From Isoperla grammatica (lineage: Eukaryota; Arthropoda; Insecta; Plecoptera; Perlodidae), in NCBI GenBank assembly GCA_945910005.1, contig OX246739.1:6850001-6914000 (forward strand): 64,000 bases of DNA. The letters are read 5' to 3'. The notes under the pieces are model-generated. The model made no database searches and had not been told where the DNA came from. It saw only the letters and a list, made by a program, of their open reading frames with translations. Within the stretch, counting starts at the first letter, position 1. The number at the start of each line of letters is the position of its first letter. Positions 51,293-61,724 of this stretch are shown here, piece after piece. The translations under genes were made by a program, and so were the position numbers.

Positions 51293-53028
51293 TCCCTGTG
51301 TATAGGGGTCCATTAATCATCATAACACTTCACAATTACCATTCGAAGTGTTTCAATTTATTTCATCACCGTTCACTTGCTACACCTGCGTACGACATTA
51401 TACCAGTACTATTAGAAACCATAATGGATGCAATAACCATTATGGTTATAAATACAGTGATCCTTATTGGCATTTATAATATAAGATCCAGTATACGTCT
51501 AATAGAATACTATTATATATTAGCTTATTAAATTCTACATTAACATAAATATAAATACACATTTGCACATGCAGATTGGAATGCACATGTCCAACAAAAT
51601 ACACTTCCAAAACTTTCCCGTTGTGAAGACGAGATGGGTAAATTATTATTACATCGTCGATTCGAGTTTTTGAAGTTGTTTAAAAAAATAAGCCACCCCA
51701 CTCTTTTCAGTTACATCCATCCATGGCTCTTTGTGTGAAATACTTGTGGAATATAAATAAACAAATATAGATGAAGATATTTTTAGACCCAATAGAAATA
51801 ACCGGAATTTGCCGAGTTTCCGTAGCTCTGTTGATATCGTCTATAATACAAACAACATTCTCTGAAAAAAGACGACTGGTTATTTATGTTTATAACGTAC
51901 GGATATCTGCGGAAGTATTAGTTAATAATATGGATTTAACAATGCTGTGTGTGGGTGATCTGACTGTATGACGCGTTGTGTAAACAATCGGTTGTGACGA
52001 AGGCTTTTGGGACAGGACAAGGGAAGAAAGTGTAACTCCCTCATTTCTCTACCTCTGTTTTATGTATTGAATTTCTCCTCCCTTTCAAGCCCCATCACAC
52101 TCGTGGCTTTGGAACAAATATCTTCTTCCCCTCGCCGTGATTCGAGATCCTCTTAGGTTATTTTGTTATGTAAACACCTTTGGCTTTCCAAATTCAGAAG
52201 AAAATTCCGATCACATTTTGCGTTTGAATTACTAGTTTAGTATATGGCTGCCTAGTCTATACGTAACATCCAATTTAGCTCTGTTTAAACTGCTTTAAAG
52301 CGTGTTTAAATGGTCCCAAAACTATATCCAAATATGTCATCCTCTAAAGAATGTATTGCTGAATTTTATTAGTTTCAGTGTATGTCAATCCTAAACCTCG
52401 GCTAGCTTATTTCTAACATACAGTTTGTACAACTTTTCAGGCACTTCTCAATAAAAAGATTTTTTATTTTAGTTGCAATTCTGATTCGAAATAACCTGGC
52501 GGGAAGAATGCAAAGGAGACATTGTTCACGGGGTAATTCTATATGATATATTGCCGGGAAAGATTCATTTGTCACTTGTTATCACTTGCACTTGTAAACG
52601 CGCCTGCTAGCGTTGCCTCGTTAGCTACGTGATTTCCGAGGATTATGGCACGGCAGCCATTTTATCAGTGTTAGCATTTTCAACGTCAACATTTACACAA
52701 GTGTCAACTTGAATGGGTTATACGCGTTGACGTCGATAAAGTGGAAGCATCATATTTCAAACTATTGTGGTAGAGAGCAATGTAAATAAACTGGGTGCAA
52801 ACAACATCAAAACGCCATTACAATCATCGGTTGTCGACGCTACTAACAATATATTTTTTTCTAACAACTTCCATGTTTTTCGTAATTTTATTACGGTCTC
52901 TATGTAAGTGGATTTCTTTATGTTTTTAGAAATCAAACAAGAGCTTGTAATTTGACACTGTGGCGCAAAAGTGCTTTAAGATGTGTTGAATTAACTTTTA
53001 CAGAAAAAATTCCGTGATAACGAAACGT

Positions 53029-53061
53029 TAATCACCATAACCACCATTTTAATGGTGATTA
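53029..53061. repeat. Perfect 10-bp hairpin
   Basis: taatcaccat at 53029-53038 and atggtgatta at 53052-53061, 13-nt loop that itself contains a ccatttta partial repeat. Confidence 0.6.
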
Positions 53062-53821
53062 GCAAAGAAGCATTTTCGTGAAAACTTACACTTCACACTC
53101 TAGCTAGCATGTAATCGATTAAAAAAATAGTACATTGATGGATGAAAAAACCGATATACTTTTGTTTGGATGTAAATTTTATACTTCTTATCATACTCGA
53201 TCAGTGCACCACTCCCGTAGAGTAATGCGCAGAATACAACATACATAGCAGCACAAGATAAGCTCCGAATTGCAGCTCAAGCATATATTATAGTTGACAG
53301 CTGCTGTATGCAGGCGTTGATAAAAGAAACCCATCTATCGTGGCCGAATTCAGTTATCTTAATTAAAGGGTATATATTTTATCTTGGTCATATAAAAAAC
53401 GTCTCAAAGAAAGATGCAAAGTTCAATTTCGTGTTAGTTGTTCTAAAATCAGCTTTATCGGACTTCTGACACCTAAGTAAATTCAATTTGATAATATCGC
53501 TATATACGGAATCCCGTGCACTGTTGTCAGTTGGAATCACAACCAATCCCAGATGCTTCCTAAACTTCCCTATTACCCAAACGTGTTGAACTATTATTTT
53601 ATAAAAGCGATGATATTCTCTAAAACTGCGTACATAACAGTGTAGTTATTTACTCTTCCCATTTTGAAAACCTATCTTTCCTTACATTCTCTTCCATATA
53701 TTTATTTTATTCACACACTAAGATTCTTCTAAGTCCTACAGGGTTTTTTATTACTAAGATTCTTTTTACCACGAATTTAAAATCTTTTTTCTGTGTTCAA
53801 CTATTTTGTGGTTTAAGCCAG

Positions 53822-54031
53822 GCTGACCTCAGCTTAGTATGTCGTGTGTTGAAGCCAGTGCAGCACCATCTTCAGAAGAGGTTTAGAACGAGTGACAATA
53901 GAGCAGGCTGTGCTCACTGAAATCATGCTGACCTTAGCTTAGTATGTCGTGTGTTCAAGCCAGTGCAGCACCATCTTCAGAAGAGGTTTAGAACGAGTGA
54001 CAATAGAGCAGGCTGTGCTCACTGAAATCAT
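53822..54031. repeat. Two-copy 105-bp tandem duplication
   Basis: Copies 53822-53926 and 53927-54031 differ at only two positions (c/t near the start, g/c at gtgtt[g/c]aagcc). The period of 105 is divisible by three. The high identity implies a recent event. The unit lies at the 3' side of the possible copia gag remnant. Confidence 0.9.
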
Positions 54032-54170
54032 GAGCCGTGCAAAGCGAGACTTCAGTAAACTGAACACTGTCTTGTTGTTGATACTGTGCCCAAGTGACTT
54101 AAGTTTCACTACCAACTCAGCAATGAAGGACAGACAACTAACTTGTGCGTGTGTTCTGAATGGAGACGAT
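53930..54170 (-). mobile_element. Possible Ty1/copia-type gag remnant
   Basis: The minus frame contains IAELVVKLKSLGHSINNKTV (motif at about 54065-54112). Known: copia-group Gag proteins carry a conserved L-K-x-L-G-H-x-I stretch in this context. After NKTV the expected SLP-type segment is not in frame, so the copy is broken. The frame then runs through the 105-bp tandem duplication. No pol segment or LTR is recognised nearby. An unrelated chance frame is a real alternative. Confidence 0.35.
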
Positions 54171-54250
54171 TTAATCTGATTATAATTAGTGGGATCTTGG
54201 TGGAGGCGCCCTGTCGTCTGCGGACACGTTACCCGGCGTGTGGGTGGCAC

Positions 54251-54282
54251 GGGGAGGGGGGGGGTAGGGGAGGGGAGGGGGT
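54251..54282. repeat. G-rich tract
   Basis: gggga, G9, tagggg and two further G4 runs. Four or more G runs on one strand could form a G-quadruplex. Confidence 0.88.
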
Positions 54283-54989
54283 TGTTTGCTCTGGTGCAGT
54301 AAGTGTGAGCCGTACCAAGCACGGACCCAGAACATTAGCTAATCACATTGTGGCGCTAACAGTAAGACAAAGACGGTCAATATTTAAAAGGAAATCATAT
54401 CTAGGCCAACGATCGAATTATTGGGCAAATTTTACTTTTGATTTCAATCGATTAAGGATCCACTAACTACTTTGGAAACAACATTATGAAACTTTTCCAT
54501 TTAAAATGTTCTGCCTTGGAGCCGCGACATGCAATGTCATGTCTGGTCTATATAACCCAAGAAAGCTGAAGCGGGGTCAAAAAGAGCAGTTGGTAGTTTG
54601 CCTTACGGTGATTATAATGAAGAGTGTTGGCTTCCGAGGCTTCGTGTGCTTCAATACGAGGCAGATTTATGACATACGTACGGAGATATGCCGCAGTTAT
54701 AACTAACTATAGCCGATTCAAAATATTAGGGCGAGAGGTGGATTTATTCTATACAAACAGACAGGTTTTCAAAGACAAATAGATAAATTTAATTAAATAC
54801 ATTTACAAAGCTTGACATTCTTTCTAGTCTACGCTCTCATGAAACATTCGGTCACGTCCAAGTACCGCTTACTACACTGTCGATGAATTACTGTAGTAAT
54901 CGTCACCATATGAGTCGTTTAAATCAAAAAGCCCATATTACTTTGTAGTTTGTACCGATCGCTTCAAAATATGGATTTCTTGTTCCATT

Positions 54990-55168
54990 ATTTATGGAAA
55001 TGCCGGTAAAATAGTACAATAAATAATAACAGCTTTCGTACTGCATTCGCCTTGTGACTGAGGAAACCCACGGAAAAACCTTCTGTAAGGACTGCCTGTG
55101 GCCGGTGTAGAACCGGTGACCTCCTGAATTAGAGTCTCGCATCTCACTGCTGAGCCACCTCTATCGAT
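54990..55168 (-). mobile_element. tRNA-derived SINE, family D, with a conserved-core-like body
   Basis: On the minus strand the head is tagaggtggctcagcagtga (box A), then attcaggaggtcaccggttc and box B accggttctacaccgg. The body ggtttttccgtgggtttcct, cagtcacaaggcgaatgc resembles a central motif that I recall from many insect SINEs. A 72-codon minus-strand frame at 54924-55142 is simply this SINE read through and should not be annotated as a gene. Confidence 0.6.
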
Positions 55169-55676
55169 AAAAAATTGTGATTTACTTGGTGGTTTAAATT
55201 AATTTTGTTTCCACCTATGCACTAACTGTTATAGTAGGTATGTCTTAATGTGTCAAATTTGCTTTTTACAAGTTGCCCATTAAAATCCTTTTCCCATTAA
55301 GGGAATCAAATTTATTGACCATTTCTCACGCCAGAATTGTTTTCAGTGTTGTCACAGGATTTTATCTGTGGGTCTCGATGCTCGAAGGGCTCTCAAATAG
55401 AGAGTCGCCTGTCATAGGAAATTGAGTGTCATAACATGAAGCCAAGAAAATAGTAAAAGGGTTGTAACAAATTATCTAGCGTGGTAATGACACTTCTAAT
55501 CTAGGAAGTGGTTGAGTGGACGGCAATTCTCAGCTTATGAACTTGATAGGAAAAAGAGTCCACATAGTTTCTTGATTTGATGTGCCAGAAATATAATATC
55601 TATTTATTCGTATAACATATGCTTGCCTTACGAACATTTTATTGACTCCATCAAGTAGTTGTAATAATGTTAGACC

Positions 55677-55788
55677 AAAATTGATTAAAGGGAAAGATGA
55701 GTATCAATTATTGAAACCGTGTAATATCAAAATTGATTTAAGGGAAAGGTGAGTATCAATTATTGAAACCGTGTAATATCAAAATTGA
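55677..55788. repeat. 52-bp tandem duplication, two copies plus a stub
   Basis: Copies 55677-55728 and 55729-55780 differ at two positions; a third start, aaaattga, follows at 55781-55788. The unit contains gtatcaattattgaaaccgt. Confidence 0.88.
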
Positions 55789-58700
55789 ACGTTCCTTCAT
55801 GTTTAAAAAAAAGTTGTTGTTAATCAAAGTTTAGTTTTCCCAAGCATTCATTAAACCCTGGATTAAAACAATTCCAAATTTTGCAACCTTTACGGATGAC
55901 ATTTTGGACACCAATGAATTATGTTTTCTTTAAACTGCTCCCAAAATATCAACCGTAAGGATTAAAATATTAAGATGTTTCAAATTCACTGTTTAGTTCT
56001 TACGAAAAGAAATGTAGGTTGTTAACCACTTTGGAATACATTTCCTCTGGTGACCCAATGATGCCTCAGTTTTGAGATTGGTATTAGGAGTTCCTAGTTC
56101 AACTATCAAACAGAAATTGACTAATTTCCTTAGTCATCTTCATGGGAAATTAAAATATTGCTTATATTCAGTATTAGTCGCATCGCATCCCGCTTTGCAC
56201 GGAAGTAAAATCTTCTAGAAATGCTTTGCGCTAAACTCGTATCCAGCACGCAATCGCTTAATCTCGACTTCAGTCACACAATATTCACGAATGCCAGATC
56301 GAATCACCCGATGTCACCCAATGTCACACGAATCACCACCACGATTCACATTCAATACTTCAATTCAATACTATACACATTCAATACGCATAATATGGTT
56401 TTTAATGTAAGTGAAAATCTTTGGATTTAGCGTTTGACAATATTGTTAACGGGCATTTAACATGGTAAAAAAGCTCATCCACCCAAGCGTTTCGTTTCAA
56501 ATCCCATCACTAAAATATACGTTCGAAGTCCAAATCCATCAAACGTTTGTTGTGTTGCAGTACTAATATTTGAGCTGTACAAATACCTGCGGATCATAAC
56601 AATAAAGTGAAATTGTAGTAATTAATCTCTCATTTCCTTCCCAAATTGATTGAATACAAACAACGTGCACACCTCCCACCACGCAATGCGTCAGATAAAC
56701 GTCTATTAATTTCCAACGGCTGATGGATGTTTCGAGAACGTGTTAATAGAATGTTGAAAAGTAGCTGAAAACGTTTCCACGTTGTGCGACGGCCGGGCAG
56801 GATGTACATGAGCCAAACAGCTGATTGCTCACGCGACCCAGCCGCAGCCACGCTCGACCTCTCTTCTTTGATTAGGTTATTACAGGACGCAAAAGTTAAT
56901 ATTTAGATTAACATCGTAATAGCGAGATTGAAATGAAGTATTAAAACCGGACACGCAAATCCCGAGACGAACTTACAAGTTTATTACGATTCCTAAACCG
57001 TAGAAATGTATTTTTTGTTTTCTTCTGTTCGAAACGGTTAGAAGAAGTGAAGATAAATTCTTGTTCTGTTGAAGAATTAATTTGTCAGACATCTTATGAC
57101 ACATTCAATCTCAAACAGTGAACATCATTGTTTTGTTTATCTTCGCGTTTATGCGTGTTATTGATACAAAATAGAACTTTCGAAAATAAAATGTTATTTG
57201 CAACAGATTTCTTGAAAACTAATATCTTATTATGTGTTATTGAATATAAATACAAATTTCAAACTTACATTTAAATTACCCGATATTGCTTCTTATTTGT
57301 CTCATACAATATCAACAAACTGTACATGTTGACCGTACCGTGGTGTGTGTAAGAAATAAAGATATATTTTTAATAATCCAACTTGGGCCCAAGGAATAAC
57401 ATTATTAATTGTGTTTGGAGTAGTTTTAGCCAATGTTGTCTGTTTTGAACCTCAGCCCAAACACAGTGGACACATTTATAACTAGTTTCGCTCGCTTGTG
57501 TGATGAGTGAGAACGATTAAGATAATTAAATTACGAGCTACGTTCGTTGTACCCAACTGTCAAATACATAGAACGAAAATAGAAATCCATTCATGTTTAT
57601 TTCGTAGATTTCAGGCATGATTGGTATTACGTTATTATCACGTATTGCAGTTCTAACGGTTTTAACTGGGTTTATAATGTCACTATTCAAACTGTGACTA
57701 TTAAAGCCTATGTTGGCTAATATTAATATGAAACCATCTCATTTACAGTATTTAAAATAAGTGACGCTAAATTAATTTAGGCATTGTTGTGCGAGAATGC
57801 ATTTTTCATAAATTTACGACTACAATAAGAACGTAATTAATCAAAATACCCTAGTTTGCAAACTTTTTAAATTATAACATAAAGAAATTTTCGAGAAGAC
57901 ATAAAATTTTCAAGTGGAAGTTTTAGAACAGTCGAGTTGAACAGTTGAGTTAAAGAAAACTGTAAGAAAAGTGCATTTCTTAAAAGTTCCGCTCCTGAAG
58001 TTTTTGCTGTCGTTATCATTGTGAAGTCACAGTGAAGTCAAGTCATGGTGATTTGTGCATTACGAAAGAAAATACCTTGTGTTTTCTCACTTTACTTTGC
58101 TTAATCTCTAAGCATTATTTATCCTGCTATCACATTTCAAACCCGTGCTTTATAACATATTCTTATATGGAACGTATCCACTAACATCAAACAAATACCG
58201 ATTACTTCGATTTTTCTAAAAATTTAAAATATATTTTTATGGATCATTACTCCAATTTATTAAATAAGTGGATACCATCTCATATTCCAGCAATTTAAGC
58301 TTTCTCCAGGCTAACGCTATAGGCATCGTTTCATTTCACGAGGTATTTTTTTCATTTGAATTTTGATATCGTATTTTGCAATTGTTATATTTTGTATTTA
58401 AAAAATGGACTCACAACCTTATCTATAACTAAAACAACATTTCGGTATAAGAGTGATTACGTGGTTCTCATTGAGCCTTTTGAACCTGAACCGTTTTGTA
58501 GTGGTGGATGGAAGTTTCATCAACTTTATTTTCCGTAATATAAGGTAAGAAAAAAAGTAGCCTACATTTTGGGACCACGTACCCATGAAAGAATGTTAAA
58601 TGTTACCACGTATTACGTCTAGAGCTTTGCAATGTTTTGTTGAGTCTTGCGTATCGTCAATTTGAGAACAAATATTCGGATTCTTTACAGCAATTGTTGT

Positions 58701-59154
58701 TGAGACTGCAACAAACCAGATGCGTTATTTAGTACTGAGCCATAGAAAAGCAATACTGGAGTCAATTGTTCGTAGTTGTCTGTGTTCAATAATCCGAGTA
58801 CTATTGGCGGTAGCTCTTTCGGGTGTATTGGTGACCAATATAGGTCGTACAACAACGCTAATGTAGAATGGATTGTTTATTGCATTTACTGGTGAATCGT
58901 ATTCGCCTGGCGATGTAGATTTTATCACATATTCATCGCATAAACTGTTGCTATGTTTCTACTTTCTAGGTAAGATCATTTTGGAAGATATAAAATTTAG
59001 ATGATAACTAAAAAATGTTGACCAGCTATGAAACCAGTTAAGAATACCAAAATCATTACGAGTAACATAGTAACTGCCCGACATTCACAGTAAAAAACAA
59101 TAAAAATTAAGAATGTTTCTACAGTTTCATTAATGGCGTTAGTTTCCCGGTAAC
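55789..59154. other. Non-coding stretch
   Basis: 56630-56850 is GC-richer and keeps a minus frame open; 58725-58928 has a minus frame of protein-like texture. Neither matches a known family. Confidence 0.4.
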
Positions 59155-59335
59155 TCCAATAACCGCCGCGTGGCGCGTGCGCGTCGCTACCCCCTCCCCC
59201 TCCCCTGGTCAGGTTACTAAAGCGTCGCTCAGCTGCAGATCGGCTCAGTCGCGTGCGTCGTCTTCCGCCGTCGCGGCGCTCCGTCATTCCGACCTGTCCG
59301 CCGCTCTACGCGTTCATCGGACCCACAGACTCTCT
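59155..59335. promoter_or_regulatory. CpG-rich block, candidate promoter or untranslated first exon
   Basis: Seen: about 180 bp with at least two dozen CpG dinucleotides in an otherwise CpG-poor, AT-rich region, including runs such as gtggcgcgtgcgcgtcgc and gtcgcggcgctccg. An arthropod-type initiator word TCAGT lies at 59245-59249 in ctcagtcgcg. No TATA box is evident and no DPE fits the +28 position. Inference: with a signal-peptide exon on the + strand 2.4 kb downstream, this could be the start site or a leader exon of that gene. I could not choose a splice donor with confidence. Open frames crossing the block on both strands look like by-products of low stop density. Confidence 0.35.
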
Positions 59336-59339
59336 CAGA

Positions 59340-61620
59340 ATGTAGTATTAAGCCTCAAGGTTCATTTGTACTACTTGAGCGATATAGGAAGTGAAGGATT
59401 AGAACAATTAATTAAATCTCATATATTTGTCTTAGTCGCTGTCATTTAAAATATAGTTTAAAAAAAATATTTATGAATGTTCGTAATTTCATTTTAGTTT
59501 TATCTTAAAAATAATATAATGAAAGTTATAATAATATATTGTCACCAGTGAAATATATTTATCGTGCATCGAGAGGTGTCGTGCTTTCAGGAGGTTTGTT
59601 GGGAGAGAAGGTCTATTGCTTTTATTTTTAATACGAAGTTATTAAAAGAAAACTTTAATACACTTCTTTAACTACATATTTGAAAATAACATTTTATAAT
59701 TTCTTTGGAAATGGGATTTCTCTAGTTCTAGTAATAGTTCTGTGTTAGGAACTTTAAGCAGTGGGACACTTAATGTTATAATTTTGGATATGTTTTTTGT
59801 AGACAATTAAAATTGAAATGTTAATGCTCAATTTCAATATGAATCTAATGAACATGTTAATACAAATTAATGAACATTAGCATTTACATTTTAATGCGAT
59901 AAATTACGATTATTTAAACATTTCTTTTATCACTATAAAGTATAAACTAAGGAAACTTACACTTTTAGATAGTATGTTTTCTAAGCTTGCATTTTGTGCA
60001 ACATCATTTTCAAAGTGTGTTGTTAATCTTAGCATCGACTTGAACGTGCATTTACAAATTTCATATAACACATTAGAAACACTTATTACCTTTTCAATGA
60101 CTAACCGTAATATTGTTCAACCTTTACAAACATAATTCACATAATTCTACACGTCCGTAGTCCGTAGTTTTACTTCTCCAGGTCGAACATAACCAAACAT
60201 GTACTGAATATTTTAGTATTTTGATTTTGAATTTATAATAACTCACTGAAATAACCTGTAAATGATAACAACTAGATTCAAATACGTAAGTATTTTGACA
60301 ACTCTACTAAAACTACCTTGGAGTTTTGTTTAAACTGTATCGATGTCATCTTTGGTTTTCATTTCAAGAGTTTCCATCCGCGTTCAGTTGAAGTTTCCGT
60401 AAGAAGGATTTCCCTTGACGTCTCCGGTGTTGCCGTCGTTACCGATACGGCCCCTCCTGGGAGAGGTTGCAACGCTGTGACGCCGACACATAAATACAAA
60501 CAGCTTATTTCAACTCTATTCGAAGTAATGCTCTTAAACTGTAATTGGGTGTTTGAACAAAGCGCGTTTAGAGATAGAAAACATGAATACAAATATTTAA
60601 AGGAAAAGTAAAATGTTTACATGCGTGTTATGTGTATGAATATGTATTAGTGCACGACTAGGTATTATCGGAATCGTGTAAACCCATCATCTTGTAAACT
60701 TGTGGACAATTGCCCTAATAATAAGTAATAAAACGTATTTTACTTACCAGTTATAGATACTAGCAGGTACAAATATTAAATTATCAAGTTTTAAGAGGGG
60801 TTCTTCGCGATTCTAAAAGAGAAGTGAAATTAATATTCGAACTTGGTTTACAAACACCTAATAATGTATTTAAACGCTGAATGTGAAATCATTATAATAA
60901 CAGCACATAAATTACAAAACACAAACATTGAAAATCAGAAATTTTAATTTAGTATAGGTGCAAATTTAAAATTTATCTCTATATTTAAATGTCTAGTATT
61001 TATACCGTTTAAAAGAAAACTCTGCATGTTCATAAACCTTGAAATTCATTATATATAATATTATAATTAAAATAAGATATACATAAATCTACCAACCACT
61101 CAACAATTCGTAGGCTGAGTCAAGCAAAACATTGTTTGAAATGTTTATTTTTTATTTTAACTATAACTTTATAAAAGAGTTCAGGCAGAATATTTGGAAT
61201 TAGGTTTATTAAAGAGGAGTTTAAAATTACGGCCAGTGATAATCCTCAAGCCAGTCTGGCAATGTGGTAGTTGTGTACAAGCACGGTGGGGTAAGAAACA
61301 GTTGGCCCGACTACAGCTGTAATGAGAGAAAGGGGTGCGTGGGGTTATTTACAGTAATTGTACACAGCATGTGTCTTTGATATCCAAACAGGTCCTAAGC
61401 AATCCCAGCTCTGTAGTTTGGACCAAACGAAGGCGAGTCAGTTAAATGTAATTACAGAACAGTGAACTGAGACAATTAACAGGACAAAGAGGTGTAAATC
61501 TTGAAGAAGTAAACGAACAATTAGTTGTATCGTTCCGTTGTGACACGGGAAATAATTGCAATTAGTAAAAGTGATTTAAAGCGTGTGAAATAAACAACGG
61601 AACCGTGACAAACATTTCTC
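59340..61620. other. Non-coding stretch between CpG block and signal-peptide exon
   Basis: AT-rich and without a recognisable exon. It holds an imperfect AT-rich inverted repeat at about 59806-59898 and a small GC-richer patch at 60410-60485. If the CpG block is a leader exon, this is the 5' UTR intron; possible acceptors before the ATG end at catttctcaag (61623) and tatccag (61637). Confidence 0.3.
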
Positions 61621-61660
61621 AAGGTGAAACTATCCAGGGAGTCCCAGAAGACGCCTCAGC

Positions 61661-61724
61661 ATGACGTCATCGTTCCTGGTTCTGACTGCGTTGAGCTGTT
61701 GGCATCTGGCGGTCTGCTTCCGCG
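61661..61724 (+). CDS. Signal-peptide exon of a secreted or membrane protein gene (5' coding exon, partial)
   Basis: Seen: an ATG with A at -3 opens 21 codons plus one base. They encode a short polar start and then a hydrophobic core (SSFLVLTALSCWHLAVC), a typical eukaryotic secretion signal. An in-frame TGA at 61625-61627 bounds the frame upstream. The frame runs into CGCG|GTGAGC, a good splice donor with GT at 61725-61726, leaving a phase-1 junction. Codons are GC-rich at third positions, unlike the surrounding AT-rich DNA. Known: phase-1 signal exons are common in genes for immunoglobulin-fold and other extracellular modules, such as insect cell-surface adhesion families. Inference: this is the first coding exon of such a gene, with the rest right of the window; I see no matching second exon in the 2.3 kb downstream. 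The protein family cannot be named from 21 residues. A chance hydrophobic frame next to a GT remains possible. Confidence 0.5.

Larger units (their letters stand above)
50416..53821. other. Non-coding stretch
   Basis: Holds the two long C homopolymers and one hairpin. 52580-52680 is slightly GC-richer. No exon recognised. Confidence 0.45.

Noticed and set aside
54924..55142. 72-codon minus-strand frame
   Set aside because: It is a SINE read through.
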